In this document: in pieces, positions 57,200 to 64,000 of the stretch
Layout of the letters: the number at the start of each line of letters is the position of its first letter
How positions within the stretch are numbered: the stretch's first letter is position 1
Assembly: GCF_026898115.1 (NCBI RefSeq)
Contig: NZ_CP114036.1
Location: 5,512,001-5,576,000, forward strand
Length of the DNA: 64,000 nucleotides
Source of the DNA: Streptomyces sp. S465
Lineage (GTDB): Bacteria; Actinomycetota; Actinomycetes; Streptomycetales; Streptomycetaceae
Reading direction: 5' to 3'
Notes under the pieces: model-generated
Seen by the model: the letters and a program-made list of their open reading frames with translations, nothing else
Databases searched by the model: none
Told to the model about the DNA's origin: nothing
Position numbers and translations under genes: made by a program

Positions 57200-58111
57200 A
57201 TGATGATCAAAGCTGGGTTTTCGAGGTGTCTGGTTCTCGCTGCCGCGGCGGTCGTGCTCACCGGCTGCGGAGGGCTCGGCTCTCCCGGGCCGCACACCAG
57301 GACGGGGGAGGCGACCGAGCCCGCGCGGCCGGCCTCCGCCACCCCGCACGCGGTGTCCGGGAACTCCGGGGAGCCGCCGTCCCCGGGTCTGTCGGGGACG
57401 GACTCGGTGCCGGGAGCGTTCCCGGACGCGTACCGCCGCTGGGGGCTCGACCGGCCGCTGGCCCCGCCGCCCCGGCCCGCGGTCAAGCCGCCGCTCGCGG
57501 CGGTGTGGCCGCCGGCGCCCGGACTCGCGACGGTCATCCGGCGGGTCGACACCACCGATCGGGTGGTTTTCCTGACCCTGGACGACGGGATCGAGAAGGA
57601 CCCGGCCTTCGTCGACCAGGCCCGGGACCTGGGTCTGCCGTTCACGCAGTTCCTGGAGAACGAGGTGATCGGCGACCACTACGACTACTTCCGCCGGCTG
57701 CGCGAGCTCGGCAACCGGATCGGCAACCACACGCTCACCCACCCCAACCTCGCGGGTAAGGACTACGCGACCCAGCTCCACGAGATCTGCGGCCAGCAGC
57801 AGGTCCTCCACGACCGCCTCGGCCTGGAGCCCCGTCTCTTCCGTCCGCCCTACGGGGAGTACGACAGGGTCACGCTGGAGGCGGCGGCGGAGTGCGGACT
57901 GGGAAAGCTGGTGCTGTGGCGCGCCGAGATGGAGCCCGGGGGTCTGGTGTACCGCTCGGGCGACGGGCTCCGGCCCGGGGACATCATCCTCGCCCACTTC
58001 CGCGGCCCGGACCTGCTGGAAGGCAGGACGATGACCGACATGATCACTTCGATGCTGCGGGAGATCCAGGCGCAGGGGTTCACGGTCGCCCGGCTGGAGG
58101 ACTACATCTGA
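57200..58111 (+). CDS. Lipoprotein polysaccharide deacetylase
   Basis: The protein is about 303 residues from ATG 57200; GTG 57197 and ATG 57203 are alternatives. A lipoprotein signal ends in LTGC (Cys23), so it should be lipid-anchored outside the membrane. After a Pro/Ser-rich linker the NodB deacetylase domain (residues about 115-300) shows the metal Asp in LTLDDGIEKD, the zinc motif NHTLTHP and RPPYGEYD. It probably trims acetyl groups from envelope polysaccharide. Confidence 0.9.
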   Translation: MMIKAGFSRCLVLAAAAVVLTGCGGLGSPGPHTRTGEATEPARPASATPHAVSGNSGEPPSPGLSGTDSVPGAFPDAYRRWGLDRPLAPPPRPAVKPPLAAVWPPAPGLATVIRRVDTTDRVVFLTLDDGIEKDPAFVDQARDLGLPFTQFLENEVIGDHYDYFRRLRELGNRIGNHTLTHPNLAGKDYATQLHEICGQQQVLHDRLGLEPRLFRPPYGEYDRVTLEAAAECGLGKLVLWRAEMEPGGLVYRSGDGLRPGDIILAHFRGPDLLEGRTMTDMITSMLREIQAQGFTVARLEDYI

Positions 58112-58189
58112 GGGCCCCGCGCCCCTCCGGGAGGAGGGGCGGCGGTGCGGCGGGTGGGAGGCGCCGATCGGGGGGCGCCACCACGTTGC

Positions 58190-58216
58190 TTGGCACTCTA
58201 GTTGACTGAGTGCTAA
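58190..58216. promoter_or_regulatory. CIRCE operator 1 (HrcA site)
   Basis: TTGGCACTC (58190-58198), 9 bases, GAGTGCTAA (58208-58216). This is one base from the consensus TTAGCACTC-N9-GAGTGCTAA. It covers the -35 of the groES promoter. Confidence 0.92.
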
Positions 58217-58230
58217 CCGCGTCATAATGT
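58202..58230 (+). promoter_or_regulatory. groES-groEL1 promoter
   Basis: TTGACT (58202-58207), 17 bases, TAATGT (58225-58230), lying between and partly within the two CIRCE elements. Hexamers and spacing are near ideal. Confidence 0.75.
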
Positions 58231-58235
58231 CGACG

Positions 58236-58262
58236 CTGGCACTCGGGACCGACGAGTGCCAG
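58236..58262. promoter_or_regulatory. CIRCE operator 2 (HrcA site)
   Basis: CTGGCACTC (58236-58244), 9 bases, GAGTGCCAG (58254-58262), a perfect inverted repeat with the CIRCE core. It lies around the expected transcription start. Confidence 0.92.
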
Positions 58263-58364
58263 GGATACAGCGACGGGCAGGTCCGGCACCCGCGACGACG
58301 GATCCACCTGGTCGCCACCTCAGACAGTTGACCCCGTGAGATCTCCGAAGGGGGAGGTCGGATC

Positions 58365-58673
58365 GTGACGACCACCAGCTCCAAGGTTGCCATCAAGCCG
58401 CTCGAGGACCGCATCGTGGTCCAGCCGCTCGACGCCGAGCAGACCACGGCCTCTGGCCTGGTCATTCCGGACACCGCCAAGGAGAAGCCCCAGGAGGGCG
58501 TCGTCCTGGCCGTGGGTCCGGGCCGCTTCGAGGACGGCAAGCGTCTTCCGCTCGACGTCTCCGTCGGTGACGTCGTGCTCTACAGCAAGTACGGCGGCAC
58601 CGAGGTGAAGTACAGCGGCGAGGAGTACCTCGTCCTCTCGGCTCGCGACGTCCTCGCGATCGTCGAGAAGTAA
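58365..58673 (+). CDS. groES: Co-chaperonin GroES
   Basis: GroES is 102 residues from GTG 58365, preceded by AAGGGGGAGG. The opening KVAIKPLEDRIVVQPLDAEQ, the mobile loop TTASGLVIPDTAKEKPQEG and the C-terminal EEYLVLSARDVLAIVEK are typical. It caps the GroEL ring. It is co-transcribed with groEL1 94 bases downstream under two CIRCE operators. Confidence 0.98.
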   Translation: MTTTSSKVAIKPLEDRIVVQPLDAEQTTASGLVIPDTAKEKPQEGVVLAVGPGRFEDGKRLPLDVSVGDVVLYSKYGGTEVKYSGEEYLVLSARDVLAIVEK

Positions 58674-58767
58674 TCACCGAAGTTTTGCCTATGAGCCGTG
58701 CCCCGGTGCCCGTGTCATCTGAAACCGGGGTCGGGGCGCGGTTCGTTTGAGAGGACATACGCAACTC

Positions 58768-60393
58768 ATGGCGAAGATCCTGAAGTTCGACGAGGACGCC
58801 CGTCGCGCCCTCGAGCGCGGCGTCAACAAGCTTGCGGACACCGTCAAGGTGACGATCGGCCCCCGCGGCCGCAATGTCGTCATCGACAAGAAGTTCGGTG
58901 CTCCGACCATCACCAACGACGGTGTCACGATCGCCCGCGAGGTCGAGGTCGAGGACCCGTACGAGAACCTGGGCGCCCAGCTCGTCAAGGAGGTGGCGAC
59001 CAAGACCAACGACATCGCGGGTGACGGCACCACCACCGCGACCGTGCTGGCCCAGGCGCTGGTCCGCGAGGGTCTGAAGAACGTGGCCGCGGGCGCCTCC
59101 CCGGCCGCCCTCAAGAAGGGCATCGACGCGGCCGTCAAGGCCGTCTCGGACGACCTCCTGGCCACCGCCCGCCCGATCGACTCCAAGTCCGACATCGCCG
59201 CCGTGGCCGCGCTGTCCGCCCAGGACAAGCAGGTCGGCGAGCTGATCGCCGAGGCGATGGACAAGGTCGGCAAGGACGGCGTCATCACCGTCGAGGAGTC
59301 CAACACCTTCGGCCTGGAGCTGGACTTCACCGAGGGCATGGCCTTCGACAAGGGCTACCTCTCGCCGTACATGGTCACCGACCAGGAGCGGATGGAGGCC
59401 GTCCTCGAGGACCCGTACATCCTGATCACCCAGGGCAAGATCTCCTCCATCCAGGACCTGCTGCCGCTGCTGGAGAAGGTCATCCAGGCCAACGCCAGCA
59501 AGCCGCTGCTGATCATCGCCGAGGACGTGGAGGGCGAGGCCCTGTCCACCCTCGTCGTCAACAAGATCCGCGGCACCTTCAACGCGGTCGCGGTGAAGGC
59601 CCCGGGCTTCGGCGACCGCCGTAAGGCCATGCTCGGCGACATCGCCACCCTTACCGGCGCCACCGTCGTGGCCGAGGAGGTCGGCCTCAAGCTCGACCAG
59701 GTCGGCCTGGACGTGCTGGGCACCGCCCGCCGCGTGACCGTCACCAAGGACGACACCACGATCGTCGACGGTGGCGGCAAGGCGGACGAGGTCAGCGGCC
59801 GCGTCGCCCAGATCAAGGCCGAGATCGAGACCACGGACTCCGACTGGGACCGCGAGAAGCTCCAGGAGCGGCTCGCGAAGCTGGCCGGCGGCGTGTGCGT
59901 GATCCGCGTGGGCGCGGCCACCGAGGTCGAGCTCAAGGAGAAGAAGCACCGTCTGGAGGACGCCATCTCCGCGACCCGCGCCGCGGTCGAGGAGGGCATC
60001 GTCTCCGGTGGTGGCTCCGCGCTGGTCCACGCCGCGAAGGTGCTGGAGAACAGCCTGGACCTGGCCGGCGACGAGGCCACCGGTGTCGCGGTGGTCCGCC
60101 GCGCCGCGGTCGAGCCGCTGCGCTGGATCGCCGAGAACGCCGGTCTCGAGGGCTACGTCATCACCTCGAAGGTCGCCGAGCTCGAGAAGGGCCACGGCTA
60201 CAACGCGGCCACCGAGGAGTACGGCGACCTGGTGAAGGCCGGCGTCATCGACCCGGTCAAGGTCACCCGCTCCGCGCTGGAGAACGCGGCGTCGATCGCC
60301 TCGCTGCTGCTCACCACCGAGACCCTGGTGGTCGAGAAGCCGGCCGAGGAAGAGCCGGAGGCCGCCGGCCACGGCCACGGTCACGCGCACTGA
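58768..60393 (+). CDS. groEL1: Chaperonin GroEL, GroEL1 type
   Basis: The protein is 541 residues from ATG 58768 (MAKILKFDEDARRALERGVN). The ATP motif GDGTTTATVLAQALV is present. The C-terminus ends in a histidine-rich GHGHGHAH instead of the Gly-Met tail, which marks the actinobacterial GroEL1 paralogue encoded next to groES. A second, GroEL2-type gene is expected elsewhere. An in-frame ATG at 58747 was rejected. Confidence 0.97.
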   Translation: MAKILKFDEDARRALERGVNKLADTVKVTIGPRGRNVVIDKKFGAPTITNDGVTIAREVEVEDPYENLGAQLVKEVATKTNDIAGDGTTTATVLAQALVREGLKNVAAGASPAALKKGIDAAVKAVSDDLLATARPIDSKSDIAAVAALSAQDKQVGELIAEAMDKVGKDGVITVEESNTFGLELDFTEGMAFDKGYLSPYMVTDQERMEAVLEDPYILITQGKISSIQDLLPLLEKVIQANASKPLLIIAEDVEGEALSTLVVNKIRGTFNAVAVKAPGFGDRRKAMLGDIATLTGATVVAEEVGLKLDQVGLDVLGTARRVTVTKDDTTIVDGGGKADEVSGRVAQIKAEIETTDSDWDREKLQERLAKLAGGVCVIRVGAATEVELKEKKHRLEDAISATRAAVEEGIVSGGGSALVHAAKVLENSLDLAGDEATGVAVVRRAAVEPLRWIAENAGLEGYVITSKVAELEKGHGYNAATEEYGDLVKAGVIDPVKVTRSALENAASIASLLLTTETLVVEKPAEEEPEAAGHGHGHAH

Positions 60394-60421
60394 CGCTCGG
60401 CTGCCTGCCGCACGCGGCACA

Positions 60422-60454
60422 AAGGCGCGGCCGCCCCTGGGGCGGCCGCGCCTT
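60422..60454. terminator. Terminator after groEL1
   Basis: AAGGCGCGGCCGCCCC (60422-60437) and GGGGCGGCCGCGCCTT (60439-60454) form a nearly perfect 33-base palindrome; the central pairs will open to form the loop. It starts 28 bases after groEL1 and also faces the convergent SDR gene. Confidence 0.85.
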
Positions 60455-60545
60455 CGCGTTCGGGTCCCGGGGCCGCGCCCCGGCCCCGGCCGGCTGACAC
60501 TTCGAGGGGACACCGGAGACCCGGACCGGCTGGTCCCCGGAGGAC

Positions 60546-61319
60546 CTACGCCTTCGCCGGGGGGCGGCCGACCTTGGAGGAGAGGGAGGAGAGCGCCGAA
60601 CGCGGGGTCAGCTTCGCCAGGCCCGTCATCGCCTTGTAGCGCGGGTCGGGAATGGACAGCGACTTGCCCCGGGCGAAGTCCTTCAGGGCCGCCGTGACCA
60701 GCCGGTCCGGGTCCAGCCACATCCAGCTCGGCACGTTGTCCGGCTTGATCCCCGCCCGCGCGTGGAACTCGGTGCGGACGAACCCCGGGCACAGCGCCAT
60801 CAGCCGTACCCCCGAACGCGCCAGGTCCTTCGCCGCGCCCTGCGTGAACTGCACGACCCACGCCTTGCTCGCCCCGTACGTCCCGCGCGGGAAGAAGGCC
60901 GCGACCGACGCCACATTGATCACCCCGCCGCGCCCCCGGCCGCGCATCGTCTCGGCCGCCGCGCTGGTCAGCCGCAGCACCGCCTCGCAGTGCAGCTTCA
61001 GCATCCGCAGCTCATCGGCGATCGGCACCTCCAGATAGCGGGCGCGGTTGCCGAAACCGGCGTTGTTGACGAGCAGATCGACCGGGTGGGTGCGGTCCCC
61101 CAGCCGGGCCTCGACCGCCGCGATCCCGTCCTCCTCGGACAGGTCCGCCACCAGCACGTCCGCCTCCACGCCGTGCCGGTCGTGCAGATCCGTCGCCTGC
61201 TCCCGCAGCCGCTTCTCGTCGCGTGCGACGAGCACCAGGTTGTGCCCGTCGGCGGCGAGCCGGCCCGCGAAGGCGGCGCCGATGCCCGCCGTGGTTCCGG
61301 TAATCAATGCAGTCGTCAT
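60546..61319 (-). CDS. Short-chain dehydrogenase/reductase
   Basis: The protein is 257 residues from ATG 61319. It is a classical SDR: cofactor loop TGTTAGIG near residue 7, NNAGFG near 87, and the catalytic YGASK near 147. The Tyr-X3-Lys is complete, so it should be an active NAD(P)-dependent enzyme. The substrate is unknown. It converges on groEL1. Confidence 0.9.
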   Translation of the reverse strand: MTTALITGTTAGIGAAFAGRLAADGHNLVLVARDEKRLREQATDLHDRHGVEADVLVADLSEEDGIAAVEARLGDRTHPVDLLVNNAGFGNRARYLEVPIADELRMLKLHCEAVLRLTSAAAETMRGRGRGGVINVASVAAFFPRGTYGASKAWVVQFTQGAAKDLARSGVRLMALCPGFVRTEFHARAGIKPDNVPSWMWLDPDRLVTAALKDFARGKSLSIPDPRYKAMTGLAKLTPRSALSSLSSKVGRPPAKA

Positions 61320-61427
61320 ACGCGCACGTTATCGGCCATGACAGGTCCCGGCGGACCGCTGAACGGGCCCGCGGAGCGATCTGAGCCGGAATGAACACTT
61401 CCGTCTGCCGGACGGAAGGCCGCGGGG

Positions 61428-62135
61428 TCAGCCCGCCTTCTCGGCCCGGTACTTCAGGGCGGCCTCCCGCGCCTCCGGATGCAGTGCGTCGCCCGCCGCC
61501 AGCACCCTCGGCAGCAGCTCCCGCTCCAGGGTCTCGGCGCGGAAGAGGAAGGCGACCGTCACCTCGTGGTCGGGCCGGTGCACGATCTCGACGGGGTCGC
61601 CGGAGCGGATCTCGCCGGGTTCGAGCACCCGCAGATACGCCCCCGGGACGGCGGCTGCGGTGAACCGCTTGACCCATCCCCGTTCGCCCAGCCAGCCCGC
61701 GAACGTACGGCACGGGATGCGCGGTGAGGTCACCTCCAGCAGCGGTCCGCTCCCCACCCGCCAGCGCTCGCCGATGAGGGCGCCGCTGACGTCGATGCCG
61801 CTGGTGGTGAGGTTCTCCCCGAAGACGCCGTTGGCCAGCTCGCGGCCCAGCTCCCGCTCCCAGGCGTCGAGGTCCTCCCGGGCGTAGGCGTAGACCGCCT
61901 GGTCGTCGCCGCCGTGGTGGCGGCGATCGCAGACCGTGTCACCGGCCAGCCCGCTCCCGGCCCGGCCCTTCGGCCCCGGGGCCGCGACCCGCACCGGGCC
62001 GTCGACCGGCCGCTTGTCGATACCGGTACCGGTGGGGCAGTCGGTGTGTTCGGTCATCATCGCCCGGCCCAGGTTCACGGTGAGCACGGACGGCGAGGCG
62101 GCGGGACGCGCGGAGGAACCCGGAGAATGAGGCAT
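61428..62135 (-). CDS. MOSC domain protein
   Basis: The protein is 235 residues from ATG 62135. The MOSC signature is visible: DRRHHGGDDQAVYAYAREDL, NLTTSGIDVSGALIGERWRV and the conserved cysteine in PRIPCRTFAGWLGE. It is related to YiiM-type proteins, which handle molybdenum cofactor-linked detoxification of N-hydroxylated compounds. An N-terminal stretch of about 25 residues is not conserved, so the start may lie further in. It is divergent from the LysR gene. Confidence 0.88.
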   Translation of the reverse strand: MPHSPGSSARPAASPSVLTVNLGRAMMTEHTDCPTGTGIDKRPVDGPVRVAAPGPKGRAGSGLAGDTVCDRRHHGGDDQAVYAYAREDLDAWERELGRELANGVFGENLTTSGIDVSGALIGERWRVGSGPLLEVTSPRIPCRTFAGWLGERGWVKRFTAAAVPGAYLRVLEPGEIRSGDPVEIVHRPDHEVTVAFLFRAETLERELLPRVLAAGDALHPEAREAALKYRAEKAG

Positions 62136-62184
62136 GAGGGCACCGTAGAACAGCGCGGTCAAAGCGTCGACGTAATATCCCGGC

Positions 62185-62208
62185 GGGTACCCAAGGGTCC
62201 CTTATGCT
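62185..62208. promoter_or_regulatory. Palindromes and candidate -10 before the LysR gene
   Basis: GGGTACCC (62185-62192) and AAGGG-T-CCCTT (62193-62203) are adjacent palindromes in the MOSC-LysR divergent gap. TATGCT (62203-62208) ends 6 bases before the LysR ATG, so a leaderless transcript is possible. LysR proteins usually bind such divergent gaps. Confidence 0.4.
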
Positions 62209-62214
62209 CAAGGC

Positions 62215-63135
62215 ATGATCGAGGCCCGCCATCTCAGGGTGCTGCGCGCGGTGGCCGCCACCGGCTCGTTCTCCGCCGCCGCCCGTGAGCTGGGCTGCAC
62301 CCAGCCCGCCGTCAGCCAGCAGATGAAGGCCCTGGAGGGCGCCGCGGGCACCCCTCTGCTGATCCGCAGCGGCCGGGAGACGCGGCTGACCGAGGCGGGC
62401 CGGGCGCTGGTCAGGCACGCCACCGGGATTCTGGCCGGGCTGACCGCCGCCGAGGAGGAGGTCGCGGCGATCGCCGGACTGCGGGCGGGCCGGGTGCGGC
62501 TGGTGTCCTTCCCCAGCGGCAGCTCGACCCTGGTGCCCATGGCGCTCGCCGAGATGCGCGCGGCGCACCCCGGAACCCGGGTCTCGCTGGTGGAGGCCGA
62601 GCCGCCGGGCTCGGTGGAGATGCTGCGCGCGGGCGACTGCGAGATCGCGCTGGCCTTCCGGTACCCGCGGGTGGACGCGGACGCGGGGGCCGCTTCGGGG
62701 GATGGCGCCGAGTGGGACGACCTGGTCCTGCGGCCGCTGCTGAGCGACCGGCTGGTGGGCGTGGTGCCGGAGGGGCACAAGCTGGCGGGCGCCGGGTCGG
62801 TGGGGATCGCCGAGCTGGCCGGGGAGCCGTGGATCGCGGGCTGCCCGCGCTGCCGGGGCCATCTTGTCCAGGTGTGCGAGTCCGCGGGCTTCACCCCGCG
62901 GATCGACTTCGCGACGGACGACTATCCGACGGTCGTCGGCCTGGTGGGGGCCGGGCTGGGGGTGGCGGTGCTGCCCGAGCTGGCGCTGGAGTCCGTACGC
63001 GCCAAGGGCGCCACGACGCTGGCGGTGGAACCGGCGGTGCGCCGGGAAGTGGTCGCGCTGACCCTGCCCGACCTGGCCCGCGTCCCGGCGGTGGCGGCGA
63101 CGCTGGACCGGCTGGAGCGGGCCGCCCGCAGGTGA
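62215..63135 (+). CDS. LysR-family transcriptional regulator
   Basis: The protein is 306 residues from ATG 62215. The helix-turn-helix occupies residues about 1-60 (HLRVLRAVAATGSFSAAARE then LGCTQPAVSQQMKALE). The effector-binding domain follows from about residue 90 (VRLVSFPSGSSTLVPMALAE). It probably controls itself and the divergent MOSC gene. The effector is unknown. Confidence 0.92.
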   Translation: MIEARHLRVLRAVAATGSFSAAARELGCTQPAVSQQMKALEGAAGTPLLIRSGRETRLTEAGRALVRHATGILAGLTAAEEEVAAIAGLRAGRVRLVSFPSGSSTLVPMALAEMRAAHPGTRVSLVEAEPPGSVEMLRAGDCEIALAFRYPRVDADAGAASGDGAEWDDLVLRPLLSDRLVGVVPEGHKLAGAGSVGIAELAGEPWIAGCPRCRGHLVQVCESAGFTPRIDFATDDYPTVVGLVGAGLGVAVLPELALESVRAKGATTLAVEPAVRREVVALTLPDLARVPAVAATLDRLERAARR

Positions 63136-63220
63136 CCGGCGCGCCGCCGGGTCCGCCCGTCGGCCGGTCGCGCCCGGCGGAGGGGAGAGGAACGTTTCTT
63201 CAGTTGGCCGGGACCAGGCT

Positions 63221-63535
63221 TCAGGATCCCGGGGCCCCGGTGCTGGCGACGGTGCGGTGGCGCGCCCGGCCCATGAGCTCCTCGCGCTCGTCCTCGGTCA
63301 GTCCGCCCCACACCCCGTAGGGCTCGCGTACGGCGAGGGCGTGAGCCGCGCACTGTGCCCGTACCGGACAGCGCATGCACACCTCTTTCGCCGACATCTC
63401 GCGCGCGCTGCGGGCGGCGCCGCGCTCTCCCTCGGGGTGGAAGAAGAGCGAGCTGTCGACCCCGCGACACGCGGCCAGGAGCTGCCAGTCCCACAGGTCG
63501 GCATTCGGACCGGGAAGACGGGAGAAATCTGCCAT
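63221..63535 (-). CDS. whiD: WhiD, WhiB-family iron-sulfur sporulation regulator
   Basis: The protein is 104 residues from ATG 63535 (MADFSRLPGPNADLWDWQLL), with GAGGAG upstream. The four [4Fe-4S] ligands are Cys23, Cys53, Cys56 and Cys62, and the turn GVWGG is at 74-78. The sequence matches Streptomyces WhiD, required for late sporulation and septum placement, and its neighbour is bldM, as in S. coelicolor. WhiB-like proteins act by binding the principal sigma factor. Confidence 0.95.
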   Translation of the reverse strand: MADFSRLPGPNADLWDWQLLAACRGVDSSLFFHPEGERGAARSAREMSAKEVCMRCPVRAQCAAHALAVREPYGVWGGLTEDEREELMGRARHRTVASTGAPGS

Positions 63536-63941
63536 TGCCTTATCTCCTCGAAACGATCGGCTGCGGACTGTGTCCTGGGTCGTACACCTACGGTCTAAGT
63601 AGATGTAAATATGACTCATTGCGAATCTAGCCACATAGACCCGCAAATTGGAAGCAAGGTCGCCAAATGCCACCGAAGGGACTGCCTCGGGGGCTGCCCT
63701 ATGGGGGAGGCGCACAGAACGCGGCCTGGGCGACGAAGCTGCTCCGTGTCCGGTCCCTCACGTAGAGTGTCGAAGGTGGCCGCCGAACCCCGTAACTCTT
63801 TCGGGTGACCGTCGTTGAGAGTGCGGAGGCGGTTGATGGGTAAAGCTCTCGGACGGATGTCCGGGGCTGTCAATCGCACAGGTGACGATATGTACCAGCC
63901 TGGAGGCTCAAGGTGACGCGCATCAGCTGCGGAGGGCGGCC
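63536..63941. other. whiD-bldM divergent regulatory region
   Basis: This 406-base gap carries the promoters of both developmental genes. The bldM side holds a near-exact sigma-BldN promoter at 63791-63818 and GGAGGGCGG (63931-63939) before the ATG. The whiD side contains only weak promoter candidates. The region around 63560-63640 is comparatively AT-rich for this genome. Confidence 0.6.
63791..63818 (+). promoter_or_regulatory. Sigma-BldN-type promoter of bldM
   Basis: CGTAAC (63791-63796), 16 bases, CGTTGA (63813-63818). Both hexamers and the spacing equal the sequence known for the sigma-BldN-dependent bldM promoter of S. coelicolor, as I recall it. It implies an aerial-growth cascade sigma-BldN to BldM. 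The leader would be about 115 nt. Confidence 0.85.
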
Positions 63942-64000
63942 ATGACATCCGTCCTCGTCTGCGACGACTCCCCGCTTGCGCGAGAGGCGCTGCGCCGCGC
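63942..64000 (+). CDS. bldM: BldM response regulator, 5' part only
   Basis: The window ends after 19 full codons (MTSVLVCDDSPLAREALRR). These residues match the start of BldM, an atypical response regulator with a LuxR-type DNA-binding end that controls aerial mycelium and sporulation genes, alone or with WhiI. The Asp pair DD of the receiver domain is visible. The ribosome binding site is GGAGGGCGG. Confidence 0.93.
   Translation, partial: MTSVLVCDDSPLAREALRR

Noticed and set aside
63841..63895. Possible sigma-WhiG promoter (TAAA with a GCCGATAA-like box) before bldM
   Set aside because: TAAA occurs at 63841, but no GCCGATAA-like box lies at the right distance; GACGATAT further on is badly spaced.
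1..64000. tRNA, rRNA and CRISPR arrays
   Set aside because: No cloverleaf-like sequence, rRNA segment or regular repeat-spacer pattern was recognised by eye; the tandem arrays found lack unique spacers. A dedicated tRNA scan was not possible.

Overview
The window is high-GC actinobacterial chromosome, almost certainly Streptomyces. Evidence: codons end nearly always in G or C, starts are often GTG, the ribosomal genes have actinobacterial lengths, and the right end holds the sporulation regulators whiD and bldM beside groES-groEL1. No rRNA, tRNA, CRISPR array or intact insertion sequence was recognised.

Layout. (1) 1-943: a hypothetical gene, a perfect 12-bp inverted repeat, a decayed Uma2-type nuclease tail and the S10-operon leader. 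(2) 944-17817: the S10, spc and alpha ribosomal clusters (rpsJ to rplO, secY-adk-map, infA-rpmJ-rpsM-rpsK-rpsD-rpoA-rplQ), punctuated by strong hairpins and promoters, then truA. (3) 18940-22942: a tightly overlapping stressosome-type signalling operon (RsbR, RsbS, RsbT, a kinase/phosphatase fusion, a SpoIIE-type phosphatase), followed by three minus-strand genes for a membrane-anchored protein, a glycosyltransferase and a secreted anchored protein. (4) 27635-30364: rplM-rpsI and glmM. (5) 30761-43737: DUF389 protein, coaA, glmS, acpS, then a 4.5-kb island, then nnr, alr and an alpha/beta hydrolase. (6) 43918-48426: tsaE, a small acidic protein, a secreted protein, tsaB-rimI-tsaD and a small conserved gene. 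(7) 48427-55820: a large degenerate repeat array, a BTAD regulator containing 34 five-residue repeats, a dehalogenase-like hydrolase, small membrane and coiled-coil proteins, and an XRE/DUF397/ATP-binding regulatory set. (8) 55935-64000: methyltransferase, lipoprotein deacetylase, groES-groEL1 under two CIRCE operators, SDR, MOSC, LysR, whiD and the first 59 bases of bldM.

The most unusual part is the island between acpS and nnr. Two inverted copies (about 97% identical over 148 bp) of an element that is itself an 86-bp imperfect palindrome bracket five genes: an internally duplicated small protein, a frameshifted XRE/TPR regulator, an anti-sigma-type ATPase, a radical SAM/SPASM enzyme with an acidic cysteine-rich tail, and an APH-fold kinase. 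The last three are packed with gaps of 28 and 5 bases and look like one expression unit. It is the best candidate here for an undescribed system.

A second theme is short-unit tandem repetition. Units of 11, 15 or 18 bp fill several intergenic spaces, and a 15-bp unit has expanded in frame inside the BTAD regulator. A third is candidate leaderless transcription: glmS, tsaE, tsaB and the lysR-type gene have a -10-like hexamer 6-8 bases before the start codon and no clear ribosome binding site.
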